Shown here: positions 50,846 to 60,252 of the stretch, piece by piece | Layout of the letters: the number at the start of each line of letters is the position of its first letter | How positions within the stretch are numbered: the stretch's first letter is position 1 | Source of the DNA: an uncultured Lachnospiraceae bacterium | GTDB lineage: Bacteria > Bacillota > Clostridia > Lachnospirales > Lachnospiraceae | Direction: 5' to 3' | Length of the DNA stretch: 64,000 bases | Assembly (NCBI GenBank): GCA_947643615.1 | Contig: CANRWO010000012.1 | Coordinates: 1 to 64,000, forward strand | Made by a program: the position numbers and the translations under genes | The notes under the pieces: model-generated | The model's database searches: none | The model's input: only the letters and a program-made list of their open reading frames with translations | What the model was told of the DNA's origin: nothing

Positions 50846-51226
50846 CTACAATTGCTGCCTGAATTCTTCCCTGATTTCCATCGCTTTCGCATAGATAAGG
50901 TTCCACTGGTAATCCGGCAATACATACGCCCGTCCGTTTGCGATATTCAAAATTTTGACAGACGTGTCGATACGTTTATAGAAATCATCTCTGCTGCCGT
51001 TCATATCTTCAGCACCAATACGGCACACCTGCATCCTTGAATCGCCATTAACCAGGTATAGATTATGGCAATTTCCAGCGCTTTCGTCAACACAGGCGAC
51101 TCCCTCCGAATTTTCTGTGCCAAAAGCAATATTCCATTCTTTTAACACATCTTCCCGTTCTTTCAGCAGTCTGTCTATCTCCTCATTTAATCCCCGCAGC
51201 CTTGCTTCTGATTCTTGTAAATTCAT
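50846..51226 (-). CDS. Hypothetical protein, 126 aa
   Basis: The family is not recognised. The ATG at 51226 (MNLQESEARLRGL...) has AAAGGAA eight bases upstream; the frame extends to 51322 without a site. The first 35 residues form a likely coiled coil (RGLNEEIDRLLKEREDVLKE). The rest is a mixed domain with DESAGNCHNLYLVNGDSRM and VKILNIANGRAYVLPDYQWN, and a C-terminal helix. It is upstream of the RlmD-type gene on the same strand (22 bases) and may be co-transcribed with it. Confidence 0.7.
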   Translation of the reverse strand: MNLQESEARLRGLNEEIDRLLKEREDVLKEWNIAFGTENSEGVACVDESAGNCHNLYLVNGDSRMQVCRIGAEDMNGSRDDFYKRIDTSVKILNIANGRAYVLPDYQWNLIYAKAMEIREEFRQQL

Positions 51227-51331
51227 GTAATCTATTCCTTTCCATGTCTTTCCCTTCATTGCGTCCATATGGTTCCATACATCATTTAAATTCATCATAC
51301 CACTACACGGCATGAACCGCAATGTTTCGTT

Positions 51332-51784
51332 TTATCCCTGTTCCTCTGTCCGTAAAATCCAACATATCCCGAATTGATCTATCAAACTCCCCTCAAAAAT
51401 ATGTTCATTAGTATATCGTGGCTGAATATTATTTTTCCCGCCTTCAGACAACTTTGTATAAATATTTAGCAACTCCTCTTTTGTTGAAAAGCCTATGTTA
51501 ATCGTAATGTTATCCTTACAGCTTCCAAGCAAGCCACCATTAAACAATATGGAAGGAGAATCTCCCATCATAAGCAGAAACTTTCCTTTTTCACAGGGTA
51601 AAAACAGCTTTGCCTGGTAAATCAAATGTTCCTTTCCCTGTACAAAATTGCCAAAGTTTAACTGCTCGGCGACATCGCCAAATGTAAGGATCACTTTTTC
51701 CTTTATCGCAAAGGTTTTTTCATAAAACTCGACTGCCTCCCCACACATCCCATACATAGTTATATTGCATGCTACATACTCCAT
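51332..51784 (-). CDS. VOC family (glyoxalase/PhnB-like) protein
   Basis: This 150-residue protein has a paired beta-alpha-beta-beta-beta fold as in PhnB-like vicinal oxygen chelate proteins: NITMYGMCGEAVEFYEKTF near the start, FLLMMGDSP in the middle and LIDQFGICWILRTE at the end. The usual metal ligands are not obvious, so catalysis is uncertain. AGGAGGG lies before the ATG. It stands alone, about 30 bases downstream of the ABC exporter pair. Confidence 0.85.
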   Translation of the reverse strand: MEYVACNITMYGMCGEAVEFYEKTFAIKEKVILTFGDVAEQLNFGNFVQGKEHLIYQAKLFLPCEKGKFLLMMGDSPSILFNGGLLGSCKDNITINIGFSTKEELLNIYTKLSEGGKNNIQPRYTNEHIFEGSLIDQFGICWILRTEEQG

Positions 51785-51814
51785 TTCCTGTACCCTCCTG
51801 TAAGTTAAAGATTA

Positions 51815-53641
51815 TTATAATAAGCTCTCCATTTTTGAACTTCCATTGTATAGTCCTGCCTGTGTCTCCCACATTTTTCGATATATCCCCCCTAGGGACA
51901 ACAACATATCGTGACTGCCTGTTTCTACAATTTTTCCTTCTTCCAAGACAATTATTTTATCACACAATTTGCAGGAAGCCATTCTATGCGATATGAGAAG
52001 GAGTATATCACTGTCATACAAAGAAGATGCCTTCTCATAAAAATCATATTCGGCCAACGGATCCAGTGCAGCCGTTGGTTCATCCATAATAACAATCGGC
52101 GCATTCTTGTACAACGCTCTTCCTAATGCCAGTTTTTGGCCTTCACCTCCCGAAACTTCAATCCCCTCATTATGGAAGTTCCTGGTCAAAGGAGTTTCCA
52201 TGTACATGCTTAATTTTAAAATCTTCTCATATAAGCCAATGTTCTTTAATACTTCAATTACTTTTCCTTCGTTATATTCATTTTTTCCACAGATATATTC
52301 TTTGACCGTACAATCCCATATCTTGTAATCCTGGAATACCACACTCAGAAGATCCATATATTCACTGTCACTAATCAAGTTTATGTTTTTTCCATTTACA
52401 AGAATTTCACCCTCTGTGGGTACACATAGGCGGCACAGCAATTTCACTATAGTTGATTTACCGGAGCCGTTTGCCCCAATCAGCATCACTTTTTCTTTCT
52501 TATTAATTGTAAAAGAAAGGTTTCTTATCGCATATTGCTCTTTGCCCGGATAGCAATAAGAAACATTTTTGAATTCAACCAGGTTAATATCTCTTCTGGC
52601 CAAGTCAATATTGTTATTGGTCTTTTCTGTATTTGGCGTCTTCCTGTCCTTCTCCGTAATTAATTCCACATACGTCTCCAAATACTCCGTTACCTGGCGG
52701 GCCTCAATCAAAGAATTAAATAATTTGGAGATTGTATTGGCAAAATGAATGGCAGTGCCTACATACAATGTAAAATCACCCACCGAAAGAGACTGCTTAC
52801 GCATGATATATATCATATATAAATAAATGGCAAAGGTCTGCAGCTGTATATTAGCCGCAATGCTCCCCTGGCATAATCCAATCTTAGTGAATAACTTTTT
52901 GAATCCACGATAACTCTCATCATCATATTCCTTTATCTTATTGATTATGTATTCGCTCATTTCATATATTCGAACATCTTTTCCCATCTGATAATTCTGA
53001 GAAAGCTCTTTATAATATCCAAACTTTCTGTTAATCGGCGTAATTACTTTGTAAAAATTGAACTGCGCCTTTTGTGCCTTTTGGTGCAGAAAAGAATTTA
53101 TGCTCACAATAACCAATATCAAAAATATAAATTCGATCCTCAAATCTACAATCACTATCCCGCCGAAAAGAATGATCAGTAATTCTGCAACAATATCCTT
53201 TAAATTATTGACAAACCTTGGCAGAACATTCTGCTTATTGATGGGTTCAAGTGCCAATTCTATCTTCTCCAGCATTTCGGCACTTTCCTGCAACTCATAT
53301 GGCAGCCCAGCCATTTTCTTGCCCAGCTCTTCCTCAAAACAAGACACCAACACTATATTGATTGCTTCCATTTTCTGCTCTAAAAGCTGTTCACATCCCC
53401 AAAAAGCAGCACTTCCCAACACTAACAATAAGCTGTTTGACACAATATTATCTATGTCTCCCCCCAACAGCCCGTTAATCACATTTTTCATATAATATAT
53501 TGGCCAATAAATTTTCAGGACACTCAATACTGCCGAAAGAAGCATATAGACAAAATAACTTTTTTTACATTTATATATAAGTTTTGTACACACTCGGCAT
53601 ATTTCAAGTTTTTGGAAAAATGTTCCTTTCTTTTTCACCAC
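51815..53641 (-). CDS. ABC exporter half-transporter B (membrane plus ATPase domains)
   Basis: This about 608-residue protein has an N-terminal block of hydrophobic helices (to about residue 320) and a C-terminal ATPase domain. The latter has Walker A IGANGSGKST, the signature VSGGEGQKLALGRALYK, Walker B VIMDEPTAALDP and the switch LLISHRMAS. The signature starts with VSGGE, not LSGGQ. The start is probably GTG at 53641 after AGAGAGG; the frame extends to a TTG at 53659, adjacent to the upstream stop. With the product of the adjacent gene it should form a heterodimeric exporter. No peptide precursor gene or modifying enzyme was found next to them, so the cargo is unknown. Confidence 0.88.
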   Translation of the reverse strand: MVKKKGTFFQKLEICRVCTKLIYKCKKSYFVYMLLSAVLSVLKIYWPIYYMKNVINGLLGGDIDNIVSNSLLLVLGSAAFWGCEQLLEQKMEAINIVLVSCFEEELGKKMAGLPYELQESAEMLEKIELALEPINKQNVLPRFVNNLKDIVAELLIILFGGIVIVDLRIEFIFLILVIVSINSFLHQKAQKAQFNFYKVITPINRKFGYYKELSQNYQMGKDVRIYEMSEYIINKIKEYDDESYRGFKKLFTKIGLCQGSIAANIQLQTFAIYLYMIYIMRKQSLSVGDFTLYVGTAIHFANTISKLFNSLIEARQVTEYLETYVELITEKDRKTPNTEKTNNNIDLARRDINLVEFKNVSYCYPGKEQYAIRNLSFTINKKEKVMLIGANGSGKSTIVKLLCRLCVPTEGEILVNGKNINLISDSEYMDLLSVVFQDYKIWDCTVKEYICGKNEYNEGKVIEVLKNIGLYEKILKLSMYMETPLTRNFHNEGIEVSGGEGQKLALGRALYKNAPIVIMDEPTAALDPLAEYDFYEKASSLYDSDILLLISHRMASCKLCDKIIVLEEGKIVETGSHDMLLSLGGIYRKMWETQAGLYNGSSKMESLL

Positions 53642-53659
53642 ATAAAACCTCTCTCGCAA

Positions 53660-55429
53660 TTAATCCACAAAATACCTTGACTGCAGTTCAAAGAAGTACT
53701 TGTACTCCCCCTTTTTCTGCATAAGCTCGTCATGCGTCCCCTGCTCTACAATCTTTCCATTCTTTAAAAAGATAATCCTATCGCAAAACTGCGCAAAGGA
53801 TATTCTATGGGAAATAAAAATTGACAGTATCCCCTGCGAAATAGCTGCATATTCCTTATAAATATTATACTCTGCCATTGGGTCCAACGCTGCTGTCGGT
53901 TCATCCAGAACCACAATCTGGCCGTTTTTATAATAAGCTCTTGCCAATGCCATCCGTTGTTTTTCACCGCCAGACAGTTCAATCCCCTCCGAATCAAGGG
54001 TTCGTGTTAGAGGCGTATGTATTCCCTTTGGCAAATCCTCAAACTTGCGAAGCAACCCTACCCGGTTCAGGCTATCCCTTACCCGGTCAATATCCGGCTC
54101 CTTATCAGACAGTATAATATTTTCCGCCGCCGAAAAAGCAAAAATATAAATATCCTGAAAAACGGCAGAAAAAAGCTTAAAATAATTTGTATCACGTATT
54201 TCGGATATATCTGTCCCATTCACCAGTATTCTCCCTTTTTCCGGTGTCAACAAACCACAGACCAATTTAATTAACGTCGTCTTACCTGAACCATTATATC
54301 CGATCAGCGCTATTTTCTCATTTTTATGTAATGATAAAGAAAAATCCTGAAACACATATTCCGTCTTTCCCGGATACCTATACCAGATGTTTTGTATTTC
54401 TATTGACTGAAATTCTTTGATTTCCTGTGATCCATCAACCCGCTCATCTGCAAATTGCAGAAATTTTGTCAAATCCCCAATCACATAGCTTTGCGCATCA
54501 AGTATAGAAATATTTTTCCATAAAACATCAAGTATGTTGAATAGTTGTCTGGAAGATGTGTAAAGCAATGAAAATAAGCCGATTGTGATCTCACCACGTA
54601 TATAACTTTGAGCACAGAATAATAAGATAATTCCCTCCGTCACTATCTTGTATGCAGCCGACGCACCCAAGATCCGCCTACAGGCAGCATGGAATTTTTT
54701 TGTTAAGCATACTTGTGTGTGTTTTGCCTCGCGGAATTTATCGCGGATGATTCTGCCCAGGCCAAATATTCGAATATCTTTTCCATAGTTATAATCGCAC
54801 AGCAGCTTAAAATAGTATTTGCTTTTTCTTTCCCAAAGAGTGCATTTCTTGTTTTTGTCATATTTTAATGTATTCATCTTCTTTGAGATGAGAAATTGCA
54901 AAAAGGAGGCGGCAAAAACAAATACCAGCAAATACCACCTTTGCACTCCAACGCAGAACAAATACATGGCGATAGAGGCAATACAACCCCATACGCCAAA
55001 CATTGCGTGTATCACTCCCTGAAATCCTTCATTTATCATATTCAACGATTTATCCGCTATTTCTCTTGCATCTAGAAATTGAGGATCTTCAATATTTTTA
55101 TATGCTGTACTTAGTGTTATTTGGGATATTTTCTGCTTAATACGGATCGTGACTTTTATAATCTCCGGAGTCTTAATGTTCAGCAATAATTTCACAACAA
55201 AGTTCAGGAACATAATCATGCCAAAGGTCAAGACAGAAGTTATCACCAATTCATTCAATAGGATATCTTTTGCAAGCATGTCAAGAAGATATTTTGTATA
55301 CAAATTAAAAATGTACGGCAGCACAGCATTGATTGTTTCATATGCTAAATAGACAAACAGAATACTTCTCCCGTTTCGTATTATTTCCGTAATGACAAAT
55401 TGAATACTATCCCTGACCCGTCTGACCAT
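53660..55429 (-). CDS. ABC exporter half-transporter A (membrane plus ATPase domains)
   Basis: This about 589-residue partner of the gene to its left has the same architecture: six hydrophobic helices in the first 320 residues and an ATPase domain. The ATPase has Walker A IGYNGSGKTT, the signature LSGGEKQRMALARA, Walker B VVLDEPTAALDP and the switch IFISHR. I favour the ATG at 55429; a TTG at 55453 is the alternative. Codon use and base composition are A/T-rich relative to the flanking genes, which suggests acquisition. The stop at 53660 abuts the next start, so the two are co-translated. Confidence 0.88.
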   Translation of the reverse strand: MVRRVRDSIQFVITEIIRNGRSILFVYLAYETINAVLPYIFNLYTKYLLDMLAKDILLNELVITSVLTFGMIMFLNFVVKLLLNIKTPEIIKVTIRIKQKISQITLSTAYKNIEDPQFLDAREIADKSLNMINEGFQGVIHAMFGVWGCIASIAMYLFCVGVQRWYLLVFVFAASFLQFLISKKMNTLKYDKNKKCTLWERKSKYYFKLLCDYNYGKDIRIFGLGRIIRDKFREAKHTQVCLTKKFHAACRRILGASAAYKIVTEGIILLFCAQSYIRGEITIGLFSLLYTSSRQLFNILDVLWKNISILDAQSYVIGDLTKFLQFADERVDGSQEIKEFQSIEIQNIWYRYPGKTEYVFQDFSLSLHKNEKIALIGYNGSGKTTLIKLVCGLLTPEKGRILVNGTDISEIRDTNYFKLFSAVFQDIYIFAFSAAENIILSDKEPDIDRVRDSLNRVGLLRKFEDLPKGIHTPLTRTLDSEGIELSGGEKQRMALARAYYKNGQIVVLDEPTAALDPMAEYNIYKEYAAISQGILSIFISHRISFAQFCDRIIFLKNGKIVEQGTHDELMQKKGEYKYFFELQSRYFVD

Positions 55430-55453
55430 TTCTGATAACTTCCTTTTCAACAA

Positions 55454-55727
55454 TCTTGTGCTTGATTGGGCAGTTATTTATTTCTCCTCTGTCTCACCCG
55501 CCATCATGGAATCATCTGACCGTTCTGTTTTTCCCATAAGCGTAACATATGACTACAGTATACATGCCCCAATGTACTTTATCTGAATTATACACCATAA
55601 AAATTGAGAAAGCTATGAATGATTGGATTATCTGAGAAGTATGTTGTATAACAACGCCGACAATTGTATAGACAAAATATGTATTTCTCCGTATTTTGTG
55701 CAAATTTGTAGAAATTAAAAAAAGTAC
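55454..55727. promoter_or_regulatory. A/T-rich gap between the ABC exporter genes and the tRNA
   Basis: The gap holds the likely exporter promoter (TATAAT near 55595-55590 on the minus strand, with a poor -35) and short related words TTGTATAACAAC and TTGTATAGACAA near 55642-55673 that may bind a regulator. A 73-codon frame crosses it but has no ribosome binding site and was not accepted as a gene. Confidence 0.3.
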
Positions 55728-55756
55728 TTGCATTTATTCCTGCGGCATAGTATAAT
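55728..55756 (+). promoter_or_regulatory. Promoter of tRNA-Pro
   Basis: TTGCAT (55728-55733) and perfect TATAAT (55751-55756) are 17 bases apart. The -10 ends 13 bases before the tRNA, so transcription starts just upstream of its 5' end. Confidence 0.85.
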
Positions 55757-55768
55757 TCTAAATGTTCA

Positions 55769-55843
55769 CGGGGTGTGGCTCAGCTTGGTTAGAGCGCCGT
55801 CTTAGGGAGGCGGAGGTCGCGAGTTCGAATCCCGCCACTCCGA
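55769..55843 (+). tRNA. tRNA-Pro (anticodon AGG)
   Basis: The cloverleaf can be drawn by eye. The acceptor stem is CGGGGTG with CACTCCG. The D arm is GCTC/GAGC. The anticodon stem is CCGTC/GGCGG with loop TTAGGGA, giving anticodon AGG (codon CCU, and CCN by wobble). The T arm is GCGAG/CCCGC with a normal TTCGAAT loop but one A-C mismatch. No CCA is encoded. The single-gene unit has its own promoter and terminator. Confidence 0.9.
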
Positions 55844-55855
55844 TACATCAGGAAA

Positions 55856-55889
55856 CACCAAAACATTAATCAATGTTTTGGTGTTTTTT
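55856..55889 (+). terminator. Terminator of tRNA-Pro
   Basis: A perfect 12-bp stem (CACCAAAACATT with AATGTTTTGGTG) and a 4-base loop are followed by six T residues. Confidence 0.95.
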
Positions 55890-55983
55890 GTTGAAAACAA
55901 CAGAACTCCCGCCAAATAAGACTCACAAAGCATGGATTATTGCTTAAGAAATCAGTTCACAAGATTCTTGCCGCCATCTCCTG

Positions 55984-57363
55984 CTACCGTATCTTTTCCA
56001 ACGCTTCCTTGGAAAGGATCTTCCTGATATTTACTACAAAGAGCACCGTGGCAATAGTTGCGGAAAGGACATCAGAAATGGGTTCCGCATAATAGACTCC
56101 CATCACCCCCATAAACCGCGGCAGGATAATGGCCAAAGGTATCAGCAGAATTATTTTTCTGAGCACTGCAATGAAAAGCGATATCTTCGCCTGCCCCAAT
56201 GCAAGGAAAGTAGGCTGGATGCCGTTTTGCAGTCCAAATACCAGCATACCCGCCATAAAGACCGGCATGACACGCCCCGTCAGCATTACCAGTTCCGCCT
56301 CCTCCGTAAAGAATCCCGCATAAAACCGGGGAAAAACCATGCTTGTCGCGGTGGTCAACAAGCGGAACCCAAAACACATTCCGATCATCCAGCGGTACAG
56401 TTTTTTCACCCTGGTGAAGTTCTGTGCCCCATAATTGTAACTCACAATGGGCGTCATTCCCTGGGTAAAACCGTTGATAGGCGCGGAAAAAAGCTGCATG
56501 ATGCTCTGCATGATGGTCAGGGAACCCACATGCATATCGCCGCCGTAAGCCTGCAGGCCATGGTTCAATACGATGCTGATAAAGCTCTCCGTAGCATGCA
56601 TAATAAAGGGGGATATCCCTAACGAAAACACACTTTTTAAGATCCCGCCCTCCAGGCGCATACAGTTTCTGCGTATTTTCAGAGATGATTTTCTGCCCAA
56701 CAGGAATGCGAGAACCCATGCCGCACTGAGTCCCTGGGAAATCACCGTGGCAACCGCTGCGCCTTTGACTCCCATATGAAACCCGAAGATAAATATGGGG
56801 TCCAAAATAATATTGGCAACGGCTCCGATCAGCACGGAAAGCATAGCGGTCCTCGGCTGGCTCTGACAGATGATAAAGGCGTTCAGCCCCAGGGCCAGTT
56901 CCACAAAAAGCGTCCCCACAAGGTAAATGGACAGATAATCCATGGCATAGCCAATGGTGGCGTCACTGGCGCCGAACATATACAGCAGCGGTTTCTGGAA
57001 TGCATAGAAAAACGCCATCAGCGCCACCGCGCAGATGAACAGGAAGCTGACGCTGTTCCCCAGTATTTTCTCCGCCCGCTCCCGGTCTCCCTTCCCCAGC
57101 CAGATTGCAGCCAAAGGTGCCGCGCCGTTGCTGATAAAAGCGGAAAACGCCGATATGAATACCGTAATGCAGAAAGTGACCCCCACGCCCGTCAGCGCGT
57201 TGGCTCCTACCCCGTCCATATGCCCGATGTAGACCCGGTCAATAATGCTGTATAAAATATTTATGATCTGTGCAAGAATAGCGGGCAGAGTCATACTGGC
57301 CATGAGTTTCCCGATAGATTCCGTAGCCATCCGCTCTTCCCTTGTCATAGTTGCTGCCGCCAT
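55984..57363 (-). CDS. MATE family efflux transporter
   Basis: This 459-residue protein with about twelve transmembrane helices exports drugs or metabolites using a sodium or proton gradient. The N terminus GKLMASMTLPAILAQIINILYSIIDRVYIGHM is typical of the family, as are LDPIFIFGFHMGVKGAAVATVISQG and PIVSYNYGAQNF. The protein has the internal duplication expected for MATE. The ATG at 57363 is followed by in-frame ATGs at 57348 and 57330, so the exact start is not settled. It stands alone on the minus strand. Confidence 0.93.
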   Translation of the reverse strand: MAAATMTREERMATESIGKLMASMTLPAILAQIINILYSIIDRVYIGHMDGVGANALTGVGVTFCITVFISAFSAFISNGAAPLAAIWLGKGDRERAEKILGNSVSFLFICAVALMAFFYAFQKPLLYMFGASDATIGYAMDYLSIYLVGTLFVELALGLNAFIICQSQPRTAMLSVLIGAVANIILDPIFIFGFHMGVKGAAVATVISQGLSAAWVLAFLLGRKSSLKIRRNCMRLEGGILKSVFSLGISPFIMHATESFISIVLNHGLQAYGGDMHVGSLTIMQSIMQLFSAPINGFTQGMTPIVSYNYGAQNFTRVKKLYRWMIGMCFGFRLLTTATSMVFPRFYAGFFTEEAELVMLTGRVMPVFMAGMLVFGLQNGIQPTFLALGQAKISLFIAVLRKIILLIPLAIILPRFMGVMGVYYAEPISDVLSATIATVLFVVNIRKILSKEALEKIR

Positions 57364-57550
57364 ATCTCTTTTCCATCCTCCATGTCAATCTGCCAGTCAC
57401 CGGAAGCCACCGAATCGTATGGCTATAAATTCCCACACACCGCCCGGCTGTCCAAAGCTTCCCATTTGCAGTAAAAATCCTGAATCCCGCCTGCGGAAAC
57501 CGGGAGGCGTTTCGTGCTTCCTTGCATGAAATCCCGAGCCTGCAGGTCGC

Positions 57551-57642
57551 CAAAATGGGCTATATTTGACCATTTTGTGTGCATTTGCTAAACTCCCAGA
57601 CTTTGATGTATGGTAATACAGCTGATTGTATGGGAGTTTAGC
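57551..57642. repeat. Two adjacent inverted repeats upstream of the MATE gene
   Basis: CAAAATGG (57551-57558) pairs with CCATTTTG (57570-57577). GCTAAACTCCCA (57587-57598) pairs with TGGGAGTTTAGC (57631-57642), a perfect 12-bp pair with a 32-base spacer. They lie in the gap between the AI-2E permease and MATE genes. The long perfect pair could be an operator or the ends of a small insertion. An 87-codon frame across the gap looks spurious. Confidence 0.5.
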
Positions 57643-57698
57643 ATAAACATTTTGCTCCACATAGCCAGGCAGATTTCTTTGTCCAATGCCCGGCGACG

Positions 57699-58976
57699 CT
57701 ACTTCTTCTGCTGCCCCTTATTGGTTCGGGATTTTTTCTGGGAATCCGTCTGTTTCCTGCCCCTTTGCCCCAAACGAACCGGATCCGCCTGCCTGCCCCC
57801 TTCCGCAGTCCCTGCCGGACGCGCCAGCGGAAAATATTTTCCTTTCTCCGCGTTGCGCCTGTTGACCCCTTCCCGGATCAATGCATAGACCGTGGAAAGC
57901 AGGGGGATAAAAAACAGCATCCCCGACACGCCGAAAAGGCTGCCTCCAAGGCTAACCGCCATCAACACCCAAATAGAAGGCAGGCCCACCGAATTGCCCA
58001 CCACCTTGGGATAAATCAGGTTTCCCTCAATCTGCTGGATGATCAGGAACATAATCACAAACCACATGGCCAGCAGAGGGTTATCGATGAGGATCAGAAA
58101 CGCTCCCACAATACAGCCAATGAAGGCTCCCACAATGGGGATCAGTGCCGTGAAAGCAATGAGCACGCCGATCATCAGCGCATAGGGCATCCGGAAGATC
58201 GTCATAAAAATGACAAACAAAGTCCCAAGGATAACGGCTTCCAGGCATTGCCCGGTGATAAAATTGCTGAAATTCTTGTGGAGCATGGAGCAGACTTGTA
58301 ATATTTTATCCCCCACCTTCTCCGGCAGATAAGCGGAAATGATCCTGACGGACTGGTTGCCCAGCTTTTCCTTCTGGGACAAAATATAAAGGGCAAAAAT
58401 AAACGCGATGACACTGTTGACAACCCCACCGATAATACCGCTGGCCACGCTGACTGTAGAAGTAAGCATATCCCCTGCGCCGTTTTTCAGGAAATCAATC
58501 ACCGAGTCCACCAGGGAATCCCAGTTGATCTCTATGTCTTCCAGTTCCTCTACCTTTTCCGCCAGTTCCGGATAATTTGCCGCCAGATTCTCCAATTCCA
58601 CCGTTACCCTGTCCACAAAAGCCGGGATCTTCTTGCCCACTTCCGCCGCAGTGGTTGTCACCTGGGGGACTACTGTGCCGATGACAACAGTGATTACCAG
58701 AAACAGCGCCACAATAGACAATACCATACAGAGTGGGCGCTTCAGCTTTGCCGCCGCTTTCCCGTTCCAGTGCTTCAGCATTTTGTTCTCAAAGGCCTTC
58801 ATAGGCAGGTTCAGCACAAACGCAATAACGCCGCCATAGAGAAAAGGCCTGGCGATCTGGAAAGCAAAACCCAACCCGTCAAGAACCCGGTCACTGTAAA
58901 TAATCCCAAGGACCAGCGCAGCCGCCAAAACCATAAGCCACCTGATCTGTTTCATTTTTTCCTGATTAAACCCCAT
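57699..58976 (-). CDS. AI-2E family transporter (UPF0118-type permease)
   Basis: This 425-residue membrane protein has about seven helices and the family segments ILGTLFVIFMTIFRMPYALM, LIPIVGAFIGCIVGAFLILI and IEGNLIYPKVVGNSVGLPSIWVLMAV. A long soluble stretch (about residues 110-165) follows the first helices, and the C terminus is a basic tail of about 50 residues (RGRKQTDSQKKSRTNKGQQKK). The tail is longer than usual. Members of the family export varied small molecules or ions; AI-2 transport is established only for a few, so the substrate is open. Confidence 0.92.
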   Translation of the reverse strand: MGFNQEKMKQIRWLMVLAAALVLGIIYSDRVLDGLGFAFQIARPFLYGGVIAFVLNLPMKAFENKMLKHWNGKAAAKLKRPLCMVLSIVALFLVITVVIGTVVPQVTTTAAEVGKKIPAFVDRVTVELENLAANYPELAEKVEELEDIEINWDSLVDSVIDFLKNGAGDMLTSTVSVASGIIGGVVNSVIAFIFALYILSQKEKLGNQSVRIISAYLPEKVGDKILQVCSMLHKNFSNFITGQCLEAVILGTLFVIFMTIFRMPYALMIGVLIAFTALIPIVGAFIGCIVGAFLILIDNPLLAMWFVIMFLIIQQIEGNLIYPKVVGNSVGLPSIWVLMAVSLGGSLFGVSGMLFFIPLLSTVYALIREGVNRRNAEKGKYFPLARPAGTAEGGRQADPVRLGQRGRKQTDSQKKSRTNKGQQKK

Positions 58977-59063
58977 ATTTCATTCCTCTTTTTCTCATAA
59001 TGATACTGTATTTCATGATACGCTCCTGCCGGTAAAGCCGTTATTGATCCGGGATCAGACAAT

Positions 59064-60104
59064 TCACAAAGCTTCTATGGCATGTACCAGAGCCTCCACA
59101 TTTCCCTCTTTGGTGGCCCAGCTGGTACAAAACCTCACCAGGCTGTGGGTGTCATCCACTCTTCTGTCATAAGAATACACAAATCTTTCCCCCAGTACTT
59201 CCAGATCCCGGTCCGGCATCTCCACAAATATCTGGTTCGTATGGTTTGACGCCAGGAAAATATACCCCTTTTTCCTCATGGCCTCCCGGATTTCCTCCGC
59301 ATAACGGTTGGCCCGGGCCGCAATTTCAAAATAAAGCCCGTCGGTGAAAAGGGTGTCGAACTGGATTCCCAGAAGCCGCCCTTTTGCCAGCAGTCCGCCC
59401 TTCTGTTTCATAATATATCTGAAATCCTTCTTCAAAGTCTCGCTGCTGATGACCACGGCCTCTCCAAATAATGCCCCCACTTTGGTGCCGCCGATGTAAA
59501 ATACATCCGTATACTTTGCCAAAAGGGGAAGGGTAAGGTCATTGTCCGAAGCGGCCAGTCCATATCCCAGCCTGGCCCCGTCCAAAAACAGGTATAGTCC
59601 GTACTCCCTGCACGCCTCATGCAAGTCTTTCAGCTCCGCCGCAGAATAGATGGTTCCCAGCTCCGTCGGACTGGACAGATAGACCATGCCCGGCTGTACC
59701 ATATGATCCCTGCCCAGGGCATTATGCTCCCGGCAGACTCTGCGTACCTGTTCTGCGGTAAGCTTTCCCTCCTCACCGCAGGGAAGCGCCAGTACCTTAT
59801 GTCCGCAGGACTCAACGGCTCCGGTCTCATGGACATTGATATGCCCTGTCTCGGCACAGATCACACCCTGATGGGCCCGGAGGGCGGCGTCTATAATCGT
59901 CAGGTTTGCCTGGGTCCCTCCCACCATAAAGTGAACCGCCAGGGTCTCGTCTTCACAGGCCCTGCGTATCTTTTCCGCCGCCTGTTCACAGTAAATATCT
60001 TCCCCATACCCCAGAGTCTGTTCCAGATTAGTGTGGGCCAGGCGCTCCAGTATCTCCGGGCAGGCACCCTCTGCGTAATCACATTGAAAATATATTTTTT
60101 GCAT
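59064..60104 (-). CDS. Low-specificity threonine aldolase / beta-eliminating lyase family enzyme
   Basis: This PLP-dependent enzyme of 346 residues probably cleaves threonine or another beta-hydroxy amino acid to glycine and an aldehyde. The PLP Lys lies in FYIGGTKVGALFGEAVV. LFLDGARLGYGLAA carries the pyridine-contacting Asp, and ETGHINVHETGAVES lies near the substrate site. The start is the ATG at 60104 with GAGG five bases upstream; the frame extends to 60146. It lies downstream of pepD on the same strand. Substrate specificity is not certain. Confidence 0.87.
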   Translation of the reverse strand: MQKIYFQCDYAEGACPEILERLAHTNLEQTLGYGEDIYCEQAAEKIRRACEDETLAVHFMVGGTQANLTIIDAALRAHQGVICAETGHINVHETGAVESCGHKVLALPCGEEGKLTAEQVRRVCREHNALGRDHMVQPGMVYLSSPTELGTIYSAAELKDLHEACREYGLYLFLDGARLGYGLAASDNDLTLPLLAKYTDVFYIGGTKVGALFGEAVVISSETLKKDFRYIMKQKGGLLAKGRLLGIQFDTLFTDGLYFEIAARANRYAEEIREAMRKKGYIFLASNHTNQIFVEMPDRDLEVLGERFVYSYDRRVDDTHSLVRFCTSWATKEGNVEALVHAIEAL

Positions 60105-60252
60105 TTTTACCTCATTTCCGCGCTGTTTTGTTTTGCAAAGCCACAAATGCCCAGCAAGCAGGATCTTTCCACCTTCTTTTCAGTTTCCTGCATCGCCCTT
60201 CTCTGGAAGCTCTGTCTTCCGGCACAGATTATCAGCCAAGTCTCAGAACCTT

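Noticed and set aside
51815-55429. A RiPP or bacteriocin biosynthetic cluster around the ABC exporters
   Set aside because: No precursor with a leader, radical SAM enzyme, lanthionine synthetase or protease domain could be found next to them.
55512-55733. A 73-codon minus-strand frame upstream of the ABC exporter pair
   Set aside because: It has no ribosome binding site and overlaps promoter elements of the tRNA and exporter genes.
55769-55843. tRNA-Pro as the integration site of the decayed element
   Set aside because: The element remnants end about 6.5 kb away, and I found no duplicated tRNA 3' end at its other side.
57397-57660. An 87-codon minus-strand frame between the AI-2E permease and MATE genes
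   Set aside because: It has no ribosome binding site, covers two palindromes, and has a composition unlike a protein gene.
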